Source of the DNA: DRQF01 sp964559135
Lineage (GTDB): Bacteria; Planctomycetota; GCA-002687715; DRQF01
Length of the DNA: 47,455 nt
Assembly: GCA_964559135.1 (NCBI GenBank)
Contig: CAZLGG010000020.1
Location: 1 to 47,455 of the forward strand
Direction: 5' to 3'
Made by a program: the position numbers and the translations under genes. The notes under the pieces are model-generated. The model was given only the letters and a program-made list of their open reading frames with translations. It made no database searches and was not told the DNA's origin. Position 1 is the stretch's first letter. Each line of letters begins with the position of its first letter. This document shows positions 26,902 to 35,309 of the stretch, in pieces.

Positions 26902-27660
26902 CTACCACCTCTTGGCTTTCTTGCCTTCCTTGCGGTACCAGCGATCCCACTTGTCGAACCCCTTCAAGTCCGTCTTCTTCGTCAGAATCTTCAACGTGGA
27001 TTCGAACGAGTCGGCCAAGGCCTCGAACTTCTGCTTGTCGGAGGTCTTCGGGTTGGGGCGCGTCATCGGCGATGCGACGGAGGCGTAGTGCTTCAGCAAG
27101 ATGTCGACGATATTTTTCCTCGTCTTGAACGATGCGTTCCGGTAATCGGACATGGCGTTGATCGCCGCGGCGATGACACGATTCTCCTTGTTGTTCAGGA
27201 ACTTGGACAGATCCTTGAGCGACTTCGGGTCGGCGAGTTTGCCCAACGCCGCGATGCACTCGCACATGTAGGTGATGCTGTTCTTGGCGCGTTTGGACTT
27301 GGCTTCCTTCAGGAGAAACTTGGAGGCCTTGAGGTATCCGGACGCTCCGAGTGTCGCGATTGCGTTGGAGCGAACTTCGTCGTTCTTCGATTTGAGCCCC
27401 TTCGCCACGAGGACGACGAACTTCCCCTTTTGCTTGGCGTCCGCCCCGGAGATCTTCTTCACACCTTCCTTCGAATAGTAGAGGACGTCCACGTCGGACT
27501 TTTCCTTGACGGCCTTCGCAAGGCCGTCGAGAACCTCTTGAAACTCCGCGATGGTCTCCTCCGTCACGGGGGGCGTTTTCCCGTCACCCTGGTTCTGTGC
27601 GGGGAGAAGGCCGGCAAGTAGGGCCGTAAGAATACAGGCGATCGCAATTCTTGAAAGCAT
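26902..27660 (-). CDS. secreted HEAT-repeat-like protein
   Basis: The 252-aa protein starts at ATG 27660, chosen for the GGAG 7 bases upstream rather than an in-frame ATG further up. The signal peptide is MLSRIAIACILTALLAGLLPAQ. The mature part is Lys-rich and made of helical pairs that repeat roughly every 35-40 residues ('NDEVRSNAIATLGASGYLKA', 'ITYMCECIAALGKLADPKSL', 'ENRVIAAAINAMSDYRNASF'), as in HEAT-type scaffolds. It would bind a partner in the periplasm. It lies between pabC and the DUF2062 gene on the same strand. Confidence 0.72.
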   Translation of the reverse strand: MLSRIAIACILTALLAGLLPAQNQGDGKTPPVTEETIAEFQEVLDGLAKAVKEKSDVDVLYYSKEGVKKISGADAKQKGKFVVLVAKGLKSKNDEVRSNAIATLGASGYLKASKFLLKEAKSKRAKNSITYMCECIAALGKLADPKSLKDLSKFLNNKENRVIAAAINAMSDYRNASFKTRKNIVDILLKHYASVASPMTRPNPKTSDKQKFEALADSFESTLKILTKKTDLKGFDKWDRWYRKEGKKAKRW

Positions 27661-27715
27661 GACAGCTCTCCGAATGAGGTTCCGCTCGATGCTCATCCTA
27701 TCCCTCAGGCCCCCT

Positions 27716-28534
27716 TCAGGAAAGCTGAGGCTCGATGGCGACCCGCCCCGCGTAGGCCCGGGCGACGGCCATCGTCACGGGGCCCGGAACCGGCGCCAGG
27801 ACGCGATCAACGAACCGCACCACGGGACGAATACCGCTGACCGAGCCGGTGAGAAAGACCTCGTCCGCTTCCAGAAGAGCATCCTGGCTGAACCGGCACT
27901 CCCTCGTCGGATGGCCCAACTCCGCCGCCAAGGCCAGGACGGTGGCCCGTGTCACTCCGGGCAGAATGGGCAAATCCAACGGCGGCGTCGTGACCACGCC
28001 CTCCTTGACGAGGATCACGGTCGAGCGGCTTCCCTCCGTCACGGTCCCATCGGCCAGCGTGAAGACGACCTCGTCGAAGCCGCGCTCCCGGCCCTCCTTT
28101 TCCGCCAAACGATTCACGAGATAATTCATCGTTTTCAAACCGGGGAGAGCCAACCCGCCCCTGAACCGGGGCGCCGCGACACCCAGGGCCACGGGCTCCG
28201 CGGGGAGTACCAGGGGTTTCACCGGCTCGCCCACATAGAGGACATCGGTTGTTCCGTCCGACCTCCCCAGAAGGTGGACACGGACCCGCAACGTCGCCTC
28301 CTCCGATTTCTGTAGGAGTAAGGTCAGGTCCCGACGCGCCGCCTCCAAGTTGGGGGCACCCGGCAGTCCCAGGGCCTCCGCCGCTTCCGCCATGCGGCTC
28401 ACGTGGGAATCCAGGAAATGAGGGCGACGATTCTCTACGCGCAGAGTTTCGAAAAGGCCAAAACCGTGGGCGAAGAAAGGCTCTCGGGGATCCACGGGAA
28501 TCGTCTCACCTGAAATGAACTCCCCGTTCAGCAC
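27716..28534 (-). CDS. pabC: aminodeoxychorismate lyase / class IV aminotransferase
   Basis: The predicted protein has 272 aa from GTG 28534, just inside the pabB stop (7-base overlap). The fold-type IV PLP motifs are present: 'AHGFGLFETLRVENRRPHF', the Schiff-base lysine in 'LPGLKTMNYLVNRL', 'GFDEVVFTLADGTVTEGSRS' and 'LPILPGVTRATVLALA'. The pairing with pabB supports the reaction 4-amino-4-deoxychorismate to p-aminobenzoate plus pyruvate, in folate synthesis. Branched-chain or D-amino acid aminotransferase activity is the alternative within this family. A pabA-type glutaminase is not adjacent. Confidence 0.85.
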   Translation of the reverse strand: MLNGEFISGETIPVDPREPFFAHGFGLFETLRVENRRPHFLDSHVSRMAEAAEALGLPGAPNLEAARRDLTLLLQKSEEATLRVRVHLLGRSDGTTDVLYVGEPVKPLVLPAEPVALGVAAPRFRGGLALPGLKTMNYLVNRLAEKEGRERGFDEVVFTLADGTVTEGSRSTVILVKEGVVTTPPLDLPILPGVTRATVLALAAELGHPTRECRFSQDALLEADEVFLTGSVSGIRPVVRFVDRVLAPVPGPVTMAVARAYAGRVAIEPQLS

Positions 28535-29931
28535 TTGTCCAGGTCGCACGGCGCATCTCCTCCGAGGATACTCAAGAGCCCTTCCACCTTGGCCACGGCC
28601 TCTCGCCATTCGGTCTTCGGATCCGAGTCCGCCACGATACCACAGCCCGCGTGAATTCTCGCAAGCTCGGAGTCGAGAACCAGAGTGCGAATCGCCAGAT
28701 TGAGGCGCGCACGACCGTCACGACCCAGAAAACCGATGGCCCCCGTGTAGGGGCCGCGGCGCAGGGTCTCCATCCGACGGATGTATTCCATAGCTGCGAG
28801 CTTGGGCGCACCCGTGACCGACCCCCCCGGAAACGTGGCGCGAAGCAGGTCTCCCAGGGTCCTGTCGTCGTCCAGCTCGGCGCGCACGGTGGAGACCAGG
28901 TGATGGACCGTGGGCACGCTCTCGAGGACGGCGTGGGATTCCACTTTCACGCTGCCCGTCCTCGCCACCTTGGAAAGATCGTTGCGCATCAGATCCACGA
29001 TCATCGCCAGCTCGGCCCGGTCCTTCTCGCTCGCAAGAAGCGCTTGCGCCCGGCGCGCATCCTCCTCGGACGTTCTTCCCCGGGGCAGCGTTCCCTTGAT
29101 GGGACGGGTGACGACCACGCCATCACGAACTTCCAGGAAGAGTTCGGGCGAGAGCGAAAGGATATCGCCGTCTTCCAGGGCTAAGTGGGCCGCGTACCGG
29201 GCGGGGTGTCGGGCGAGCAGGCGCTCATAGATCGACGTCGGATCGCCGGGCACGCGCAAGAGGAACCTTTGGGTGAGGTTGACCTGATAGACGCTTCCGT
29301 CCCGGATGGCCTCGCGGATCTCCTCCACGCGGCGCAGCCATCGGTTCCGACCCATGCTGCTGATAGCCCTCCGGCCCCCAGTCTCGTCGAGCAAAGGCTC
29401 CGGCGGCGGCGGCGACGGGAGCTCGAGACGTCGCCGCACCGCGTCCGCACGACGGCGTGTTGGTGCGTCGTCGTCCAGCCCGAACAGGCGGACCGTCTCC
29501 GGCCGGGCGCTGGGATCGAAGACGACGACGAGCGGAAACTCCCCCAACCACAGATCGGGAAGCGAGGACTCGCCGGGCAGGTCGTCCGGGATGGATTCCA
29601 CCTGACTGAGGAGTTCATAGCCGAGGAAACCGACCAGCCCCCCCACGCAGTCCGGCGCACCCGCCGGTACGGATTTCAGGTCTCCGAGCAGTCGATCGAT
29701 GGCGCGAAAAGGATCGTCGACAGGGCGCGACGCGCCCGAGCTCTCCACGACACGCCCCTTCCCTCCACGAAACTCGAGAACGCGGACCGGGTCCACGAAC
29801 AACATGGTGCGGACACGACCGTCCTCACAGCGATCGAGCCGTAGCACGACGCCGATGGGGCTCAGCCGGCGATGCAATTCCCCTGCGTCGCCGAAGTAGG
29901 CTATTCTCACATCGAAGGCATTCACGGGCAT
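28528..29931 (-). CDS. pabB: aminodeoxychorismate synthase component I
   Basis: The predicted protein has 467 aa from ATG 29931; a GTG at 29925 is a possible alternative. It converts chorismate and ammonia to 4-amino-4-deoxychorismate. The active-site block 'TRPIKGTLPRGRT' carries the lysine typical of PabB, where anthranilate synthase has Ala ('PxAGT'). 'ELAMIVDLMRNDLSKVA', 'TFPGGSVTGAPKLAAMEYI' and 'AGCGIVADSDPKTEWREAVA' are the chorismate- and Mg-binding segments. The ribosome-binding site is weak. The gene begins only 8 bases from the left copy of the 40-bp repeat that bounds the inserted cassette; before insertion it would have been divergent from xerC. Confidence 0.92.
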   Translation of the reverse strand: MPVNAFDVRIAYFGDAGELHRRLSPIGVVLRLDRCEDGRVRTMLFVDPVRVLEFRGGKGRVVESSGASRPVDDPFRAIDRLLGDLKSVPAGAPDCVGGLVGFLGYELLSQVESIPDDLPGESSLPDLWLGEFPLVVVFDPSARPETVRLFGLDDDAPTRRRADAVRRRLELPSPPPPEPLLDETGGRRAISSMGRNRWLRRVEEIREAIRDGSVYQVNLTQRFLLRVPGDPTSIYERLLARHPARYAAHLALEDGDILSLSPELFLEVRDGVVVTRPIKGTLPRGRTSEEDARRAQALLASEKDRAELAMIVDLMRNDLSKVARTGSVKVESHAVLESVPTVHHLVSTVRAELDDDRTLGDLLRATFPGGSVTGAPKLAAMEYIRRMETLRRGPYTGAIGFLGRDGRARLNLAIRTLVLDSELARIHAGCGIVADSDPKTEWREAVAKVEGLLSILGGDAPCDLDKC

Positions 29932-29939
29932 CCGTCCAG

Positions 29940-29979
29940 GAGTCGGCCGCAGCATGGGTGAGATCGAGGAGTTCCTCAA
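29940..29979. repeat. left 40-bp direct repeat of the inserted cassette
   Basis: It is identical over 40 bases to 35270-35309 (starts gagtcggccgcagcatgggt). It carries the first 26 bases of xerC (from ATG 29954) but then diverges into unrelated sequence, so it is a truncated copy of the xerC start. This copy lies just upstream of pabB. Confidence 0.93.
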
Positions 29980-30039
29980 CCCTTCGGAACCGCTCCTGTC
30001 GCCCTTTCGTGGACCTCCCGCGCGAGGGCGACCGCCTCA

Positions 30040-30729
30040 TCACTTCACGGCGATGAACACCGCTTCATCTCGACCGTCGCCGGAATTCACCCAAAAGCCA
30101 CCTTTCCTCAAGACCCTTCGAAGCGCATCATCGTCCATCCGGACATCGAATGAGCACGTCCACGAACCGTCATCCAAGCGACGCCACTCTTGCAGGAGAG
30201 AACTCAGCAACCCTTCACCCGAGACGACCAACGGCTTCGGGGTGCCGACATGTGCCACGACAGCATCGAACCTACGCGACCAAAGCACGCCGTCCATCCA
30301 CGCACCCACCCGGGTGGGAACAACGACCAAACCTCTCGGTCTCACGACAACCTTGACATCGAACCGCTGTAAGGTGGATGAACCATTTCTGCCACGCCCC
30401 TCGACCAAGAAGGTCCCCCCGGTTTCACCAACTTGCGGGGCCTGAAGTCCTACAACGACCACACCGGTACTGCCAGGCTTCAACCTCGGCTGTTCCACGA
30501 ACACATCGAGACAGGAGCACGACTTAGCTACCACGCGCAGCTCGACGGCATCGAAACTCCGGTTTCGCACGCGATACCTGGCATGCACGGGCCGCCCCCC
30601 CGAAGTCACCTCAACCACCGCCCGGGGAGGATTCACCTCGATAATCGGTTCGCCCGTCGACCGCCAAGCCCACGGCCACGCCCCCGACACGAGAAGTAGA
30701 AATATGAACGCCAATCGCGACAACCACAC
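30040..30729 (-). CDS. DUF1573 exported protein
   Basis: The predicted protein has 229 aa from GTG 30729, five bases after the stop of the preceding gene; longer in-frame versions would overlap that gene by 79 bases. The hydrophobic N terminus ('RLAFIFLLLVSGAWPWAW') is a signal or anchor. 'YRVRNRSFDAVELRVVAKSC' followed by SCLDV and 'LKPGSTGVVVVGLQAP' is the DUF1573 Ig-like pattern, with Cys-Ser-Cys where most members have SCGCT. DUF1573 proteins are periplasmic or surface proteins of unknown activity, often encoded beside MauE/DoxX-type redox membrane proteins. It is the last gene of the cassette operon. Confidence 0.78.
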   Translation of the reverse strand: MWLSRLAFIFLLLVSGAWPWAWRSTGEPIIEVNPPRAVVEVTSGGRPVHARYRVRNRSFDAVELRVVAKSCSCLDVFVEQPRLKPGSTGVVVVGLQAPQVGETGGTFLVEGRGRNGSSTLQRFDVKVVVRPRGLVVVPTRVGAWMDGVLWSRRFDAVVAHVGTPKPLVVSGEGLLSSLLQEWRRLDDGSWTCSFDVRMDDDALRRVLRKGGFWVNSGDGRDEAVFIAVK

Positions 30730-30734
30730 GCCGT

Positions 30735-32288
30735 TCAGTTTCCCCTCGAACGAAGCGCCCGCCTCGTGAAAGCTACAAGCAGGGCTCCACAGGCTGTCAG
30801 CAGAATCGCCCAAAGCGTCGTAGAACGGCCCGGAACTGGATCCGACCTACCATCTTTCCCTGCACCCGCCACGCCAACCTGATCCCCTCCGAGATCACCC
30901 CCTGCTACAGTTCTCCCAGTTCTCCAGTCTCTCGTCGTACCGGTCAACTCGTCCAAGACGAATAGATCCTCGCCCTCAGCCACCTCGCTCGGGAGGCTGC
31001 GCACATCGAACTCCCCCTTCGCCTTCATCCCGTCGCGTCGGTAACGAAACCAAGCCCTGTACCGGTTTCCACGCGCCCACGCGAACTCTCCTTCTACCGA
31101 CTCGGGCAACAGCATCGACCAACCCTTGCTCACGACTCCCACCTTCACCTGATAAAGAAATCTTCCGCCTTGCACATTCTCCGGAAACACGCCCTCGACA
31201 AATGACCTCCCAACGGATTCGATGCTGCCTGAGGGGACGATGGTCGCTACCTGACGAACCGGCAGAAGTTCCTTACCCTCGGCCACGATGCTCAGCATCA
31301 AGAGGTTTTTCTCGTCCCGAGGAAAAAAAACCAGGAAATCACAACCGTGGGGCCGGGGGTGTTCAAAAATGCGAACTGCCGTCAGCAGCACATCCGACGG
31401 ATACCGATGCCACATCAGGAACCACCAATTCAACGCACCCGCGCGAACCGACTCGTCGAAGCCGATGGTCAGGCGCCCACTCCATGAGTTTCCACCTCGA
31501 CCCGCCGCGCCTCCCCGATCAATCACGAGCATCCTCGATCCATCGTAAACCTGTACTCTCGACGGAAGCGCACGCTCAAACGCCCGAAAAGCACGAGCAG
31601 ACTCGCAGGTATCACCGAATCCCGGCCAGGCATCGACAAGGTCGCTCGCCCCAATGGCCCGTGACCATTTCTCTGCTGGACGCGCGAGGCGAGCTCGTAC
31701 GTATTCCACTCGGAATGCAGCTCCATCATCTCCATAGGAAGCCTCGACATACTCGATGAGCGCACGGCCCATCGACTCCTCCCGTCTCCTACTTTCTTCG
31801 AGATAGTCCCCCCATCTCTGCGCCGATGCCGTCGTTCCCATTGCCGGAATCAGGACGACCAGAACAATCCCCCTCAAAGTCGACCGCGAGAAACGCACCG
31901 TTGTACCGAAGATCAAGAACGCTGTCGCTGCTACCCGTGCGCCAAAAGCATTCATCACCTTCATCGCCCCAAAGCAACCACAACCTCCCGTAGTCCCGCG
32001 ATATGCATCAAAGACTACAGTAATCGCAAAAAAAACGGCGACTGCGCGAGCTATGATAATAGCATCACGGACGAAGAGCCTCCCAATCATACAAATACCA
32101 ATAAGCAACTCTATCGAGGATATCCCTAAAACTACACGGTGTTGAGTAGTCGCAGACAGGCCATTCATCATCTCCCCCAAGTGATCCATGGCTGGCAACG
32201 GTTCAAGAAACTTGCCCGTTCCCGAGACAACAAATACGATTCCGGACAACGTCCTGAATACGCAATGAACCTTATCTTCGCTCACCAT
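30735..32288 (-). CDS. MauE/DoxX-like redox membrane domain fused to a large exported domain
   Basis: This 517-aa protein has an N-terminal four-helix module ('TLSGIVFVVSGTGKFLEPLP', 'SSIELLIGICMIGRLFVRDA') with 'TTGGCGCFGAMK' at about residues 99-110. CGCFG is the redox cysteine pair typical of MauE-type proteins, which help form disulfides in exported partners. A further helix ends 'AMGTTASAQRWGD' near residue 150, like a signal-peptidase site. About 330 unrecognised residues with several cysteines follow, then a final membrane helix ('LWAILLTACGALLVAFTRRA'). The fusion is unusual: MauE proteins are normally about 150-200 aa. It lies 15 bases after the upstream gene and is tightly linked to the DUF1573 gene. 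Confidence 0.72.
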   Translation of the reverse strand: MVSEDKVHCVFRTLSGIVFVVSGTGKFLEPLPAMDHLGEMMNGLSATTQHRVVLGISSIELLIGICMIGRLFVRDAIIIARAVAVFFAITVVFDAYRGTTGGCGCFGAMKVMNAFGARVAATAFLIFGTTVRFSRSTLRGIVLVVLIPAMGTTASAQRWGDYLEESRRREESMGRALIEYVEASYGDDGAAFRVEYVRARLARPAEKWSRAIGASDLVDAWPGFGDTCESARAFRAFERALPSRVQVYDGSRMLVIDRGGAAGRGGNSWSGRLTIGFDESVRAGALNWWFLMWHRYPSDVLLTAVRIFEHPRPHGCDFLVFFPRDEKNLLMLSIVAEGKELLPVRQVATIVPSGSIESVGRSFVEGVFPENVQGGRFLYQVKVGVVSKGWSMLLPESVEGEFAWARGNRYRAWFRYRRDGMKAKGEFDVRSLPSEVAEGEDLFVLDELTGTTRDWRTGRTVAGGDLGGDQVGVAGAGKDGRSDPVPGRSTTLWAILLTACGALLVAFTRRALRSRGN

Positions 32289-32303
32289 AACAATAGCGCA
32301 TTG

Positions 32304-34628
32304 TCAGAGATTCAAATCCTGCCGTTGACGGAAAGGCAGGATTCTCCTACTTCGACATTCGTTGTCCATGACCCAGGAAAGCACCAATTCGGTCTTCTCG
32401 TTGGTGTAGAATCGTAGGCACTCCCCCGTGGAGATCAAACGTCTAAGCACCACAATAGGAGGAAAGTATTCTTTCCCAGGAATGACCAGAGAAACATTGA
32501 CAGAACGAGCTCTACGCGAGTCTCTCGACCTGAAAACGATTCTTCGCTCCTGTGTCAGCTCAAAATCGCGAGTGAATGAATCAGCATCCGCAAACCCGGC
32601 GGTTCTCCAGATCCTGACACTCCCTCTCCCTGTCACGGCAACGAGGTCTCCCATCTTCGCCACAGGAATCATCTCTGAAGAGAGGTCTATATGGTCAATC
32701 CTGATAAGACGCCTATCGCTCTCAAGGCGGTGAAGAAGCATCATGTCGCCATCAACATGACTCTTGGATGCGTGTCTCCGAAGGTCGTCTTCGTCCCAGT
32801 CGAAATCGATTCGATGATTGTCCCGTCCGAGATTCACTAAATATCTCTTCCCGCGATAGCTCGCACGCCACCACCCTGACGGAAAAGGAAAACTGCCCAG
32901 GGGGCTCCTATTTCGGTCTACGAAAACCGGTGGGTCGAGCCTGACTTCTGGGAGAATGTAAGAGCCTATTATCAGGCCGGACGAGCTATGGTTTCCCCTC
33001 GGCTCGTGTTTGCCCATCGAGGCCCCACCGAGGTTGAGTGTGCGGTAAGTCGCATTCTTTCGAACCGGAATTCGTATAGGCTGCGACCGAACGGTTCCAA
33101 CGAGCCTCTCGCTCCCGTCAATCCACCTCTCGAGTACATAGACTGGCGTGGTCGACGCTTTGAAACGTCTGAGGGGCACGACGACTGGCTTGGCACTCGC
33201 CAGATTCAGAATGAATTCCGATCGCGACCCTTCATCGAAGGCCAGCCGTATTCCGATTCTTCCCAGCGGAAGCGATTGCCACGTTCCGCTGTCACCCTCG
33301 ATATCGAAGGGCTCGTCGTCGGAACGAGGAAGCGTGCTGCCCTTACCTCGGTAGCACAACGCCCCTCCCTCCTCCGAAACGAACCTGACAGGTACTCGTG
33401 GGGCCTTTTCGAGAACAACGGTATTCACACCGGAGGATGAAATCTCGGAAACGAACGGGAAGTAGCCGCCTTTCGTCACGACGATGGTCTTGACCTCTTG
33501 ATTCGAGGCCGGGAAACTGCATTCACCGTACACTGATGTCTTATAGGAATACGCTCCAAACCTGACGTAAGCATGGTAGATGGGTTCGCCGTGAGCGGAG
33601 TCGACAACCTTGACCTGGTGCCGAGGGCTCTCAGCATCCACCTTCACGTCAACGAAGGCTTCGTTATTGATGTTCAGGTCCGCCTCGTAGAATCGACATC
33701 CTTCGGTCAGCAGCTCGAGGTGGTAGTCACCCGGAGAGATCGTCATGTCTATGGAGCCATCACCATCGATGGCGTACTTCACATACGCACTGGACCAATC
33801 CTTGTCATAGCTCTTGCCCCTCCCATGGAGTCGAATCTGAAGCGGGATGGGGCGAGCAAGCCCCTTCACATTCAGGTGAAGGATTGCACCACGTTCCATC
33901 TCGATTTCGACGGAGCTTGTCGGACCGTTGGTAATCAGAGTCGGTTCACGTGTGGTATATCCGTGCTTTTGTACCTCAATGGAAACACTATAACCATAAG
34001 GGAGCATCGCCAAGACGAATCGACCATCGTTGTCCGAGGTGCACCGACCGTAGTGTGGGTGCAGTTTCATCCTCCCGGTGCTCTCTCTTTCCCCGGGCGG
34101 TAAGGCCATGTAACTGATCGCCACACCCTCGAGTCCCCGTCTTTGGTGGACCACCCGACCGTTCAGGCGAACAAGGGGGTTGAGAAAAACTGTCCCTTCC
34201 GGCTCTACGCCCCATGGACGTATCTCTTTCGACTCGTAACCATTCGCCCGAACAGTAAACCCGGACGCGATCAATTCAGAGGCAAGTGAGATACGCCCCG
34301 ATGTTCCTTTCGAGCGTCTGGTTTCACCTACGTATATGGTGGCTTCCTTGATCAATTCCGAAGTGACTCGGTTCTTGACTATAAAGGACACCAAACATTC
34401 CCGGGTAGGTACATGGCCGTCCACGCTCTCAGAGCCAGCACGGTGGGGATTCCGTCGGGTATGCCTTTGCACTCCTCTAGTACGAATTCCCACGCCAGTG
34501 GATTCCGCTTCCAGTACATGGGACAAGGGATCGAAAGCGAGAATGACCCAGATTGCGAGGCAGAGCGCTACAATGATGACGGCGCAGACGGTCGGTGTTC
34601 GCGAGCGCATCGGCTTCATCGGACGCAT
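32304..34628 (-). CDS. membrane-anchored protein with carboxypeptidase-regulatory-like repeats
   Basis: The 774-aa protein has one N-terminal membrane helix ('VCAVIIVALCLAIWVILAF') and an exported remainder. Several transthyretin/CarboxypepD_reg-like beta-sandwich units are readable, such as 'NGRVVHQRRGLEGVAISYMA' with 'TSDNDGRFVLAMLPYGYSVS' and 'HQVKVVDSAHGEPIYHAYVR' with 'VYGECSFPASNQEVKTIVVT'. The last third is unrecognised. Such domains usually form rods or bind peptides and carbohydrate at the surface. Codon use is less GC-biased than in flanking genes. It follows the Cys-rich gene by 56 bases in the same operon. The start at ATG 34628 is tentative; in-frame ATGs follow 9 and 18 bases later. 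Confidence 0.7.
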   Translation of the reverse strand: MRPMKPMRSRTPTVCAVIIVALCLAIWVILAFDPLSHVLEAESTGVGIRTRGVQRHTRRNPHRAGSESVDGHVPTRECLVSFIVKNRVTSELIKEATIYVGETRRSKGTSGRISLASELIASGFTVRANGYESKEIRPWGVEPEGTVFLNPLVRLNGRVVHQRRGLEGVAISYMALPPGERESTGRMKLHPHYGRCTSDNDGRFVLAMLPYGYSVSIEVQKHGYTTREPTLITNGPTSSVEIEMERGAILHLNVKGLARPIPLQIRLHGRGKSYDKDWSSAYVKYAIDGDGSIDMTISPGDYHLELLTEGCRFYEADLNINNEAFVDVKVDAESPRHQVKVVDSAHGEPIYHAYVRFGAYSYKTSVYGECSFPASNQEVKTIVVTKGGYFPFVSEISSSGVNTVVLEKAPRVPVRFVSEEGGALCYRGKGSTLPRSDDEPFDIEGDSGTWQSLPLGRIGIRLAFDEGSRSEFILNLASAKPVVVPLRRFKASTTPVYVLERWIDGSERLVGTVRSQPIRIPVRKNATYRTLNLGGASMGKHEPRGNHSSSGLIIGSYILPEVRLDPPVFVDRNRSPLGSFPFPSGWWRASYRGKRYLVNLGRDNHRIDFDWDEDDLRRHASKSHVDGDMMLLHRLESDRRLIRIDHIDLSSEMIPVAKMGDLVAVTGRGSVRIWRTAGFADADSFTRDFELTQERRIVFRSRDSRRARSVNVSLVIPGKEYFPPIVVLRRLISTGECLRFYTNEKTELVLSWVMDNECRSRRILPFRQRQDLNL

Positions 34629-34684
34629 TCTTCAAGTGGGAGTCTGCGATGCATATTCTCTAGTATCGTCGCGCCAGGTCCATT

Positions 34685-35047
34685 CTATTGAGTACACGAT
34701 CGACCGAGTCCGCAACCCGCGTTGAAGGGAACGTACATCGTGCATCTGAGAGGAGACCCGAGACAGACCCCGAGCATGAGCTTCCCGCAGTTGTCCGGGT
34801 AGTTCTGGTCGCAGGTCGTTTCGATGGTAACTCCAGTGCACTGCGACCAAGCCTGCGTCCAGTTCGTACATTTCTGACACAAAACAGGTATACTCGCGCA
34901 GTCCTCGTGGGTATGCTTGTCGCAGGAGCCGTCAATGCGGCAGGCGCGATGAACCTGCAGGTCCGCCCGCCCTTTTGAAGCGCCAAGAACAGCAGCTCCC
35001 GCAAGCACGACAAGAAAGACTGTCAGGGAGAGGAGAGGTTTTTTCAT
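34685..35047 (-). CDS. secreted cysteine-rich small protein
   Basis: The predicted protein has 120 aa from ATG 35047, which has AAGGAG 7 bases upstream; an in-frame upstream extension lacks one. The signal peptide is MKKPLLSLTVFLVVLAGAAV, with cleavage near 'LGASKGRADLQ'. The mature part of about 90 residues has 12 cysteines, enough for six disulfides, including 'VLCQKC' (CxxC), 'DNCGKLMLGVC' and a terminal 'AGCGLGRSCTQ'. It has no known family that I recognise. It is first in a four-gene operon that includes a MauE-type disulfide-related membrane domain, so it is the likely folding client. It could be a surface structural protein, toxin-like or adhesion protein; the role is undetermined. Confidence 0.75.
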   Translation of the reverse strand: MKKPLLSLTVFLVVLAGAAVLGASKGRADLQVHRACRIDGSCDKHTHEDCASIPVLCQKCTNWTQAWSQCTGVTIETTCDQNYPDNCGKLMLGVCLGSPLRCTMYVPFNAGCGLGRSCTQ

Positions 35048-35269
35048 CGCCGACTCCTTATTGGGATCGGTAGAAATCCGTTCGGATGGGTTGAGTGTAG
35101 GCATGATGCAGGGGGGGCAAGTAAAATTTCTTTTGCACGAACATGTAGGAGGTGCCGATGTGATTCGCCGTGACGACCAGGGGAAATCTTGGGGAGACGT
35201 TCATCTCGAGGCAGAACGGGTCCCTTGGACGCTACAGCTGCCCTCACGAGAAGCCTGGGACTCGTTTGA
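35048..35269. promoter_or_regulatory. right-end spacer of the cassette, probable operon promoter
   Basis: This 222-base non-coding stretch lies between the Cys-rich gene and the right repeat. It must carry the promoter for the minus-strand operon and, since insertion, the upstream region of xerC. A weak minus-strand candidate is TTGCCC (35120-35115) with TACACT (35099-35094), spaced 15 bases. A run of seven G (35111-35117) and the A/T-rich block 35121-35134 stand out. No terminal inverted repeat is seen. Confidence 0.3.
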
Positions 35270-35309
35270 GAGTCGGCCGCAGCATGGGTGAGATCGAGGA
35301 GTTCCTCAA
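35270..35309. repeat. right 40-bp direct repeat, overlapping the xerC start
   Basis: It is identical to 29940-29979. Here the repeat continues into intact xerC, so this copy is the functional one; the xerC ATG is at 35284. The base after the repeat differs between copies (c on the left, g on the right). Confidence 0.93.

Larger units (their letters stand above)
29980..35269. mobile_element. 5.3-kb inserted cassette (genomic islet) between pabB and xerC
   Basis: The segment lies between two perfect 40-bp direct repeats, and removing one repeat plus the segment would restore a compact divergent pabB/xerC pair. It contains exactly one complete four-gene minus-strand operon (30040-35047) plus about 220 bases at the right end. 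Several stretches (for example 32010-32130) are clearly richer in A/T than the flanking DNA, pointing to horizontal origin. No transposase, integrase or terminal inverted repeat is found inside. The repeat length suits site-specific recombination or a duplication event more than a classical transposon. The adjacent xerC is the only visible candidate enzyme. Confidence 0.75.

Noticed and set aside
29954..30445. Open frame beginning with the xerC start codons at the left repeat
   Set aside because: Only the first 26 bases match xerC; the frame then runs antisense through the DUF1573 gene.
29980..35269. Transposase or integrase gene within the cassette
   Set aside because: All sense genes there are accounted for, and none has DDE, HUH, serine- or tyrosine-recombinase motifs.
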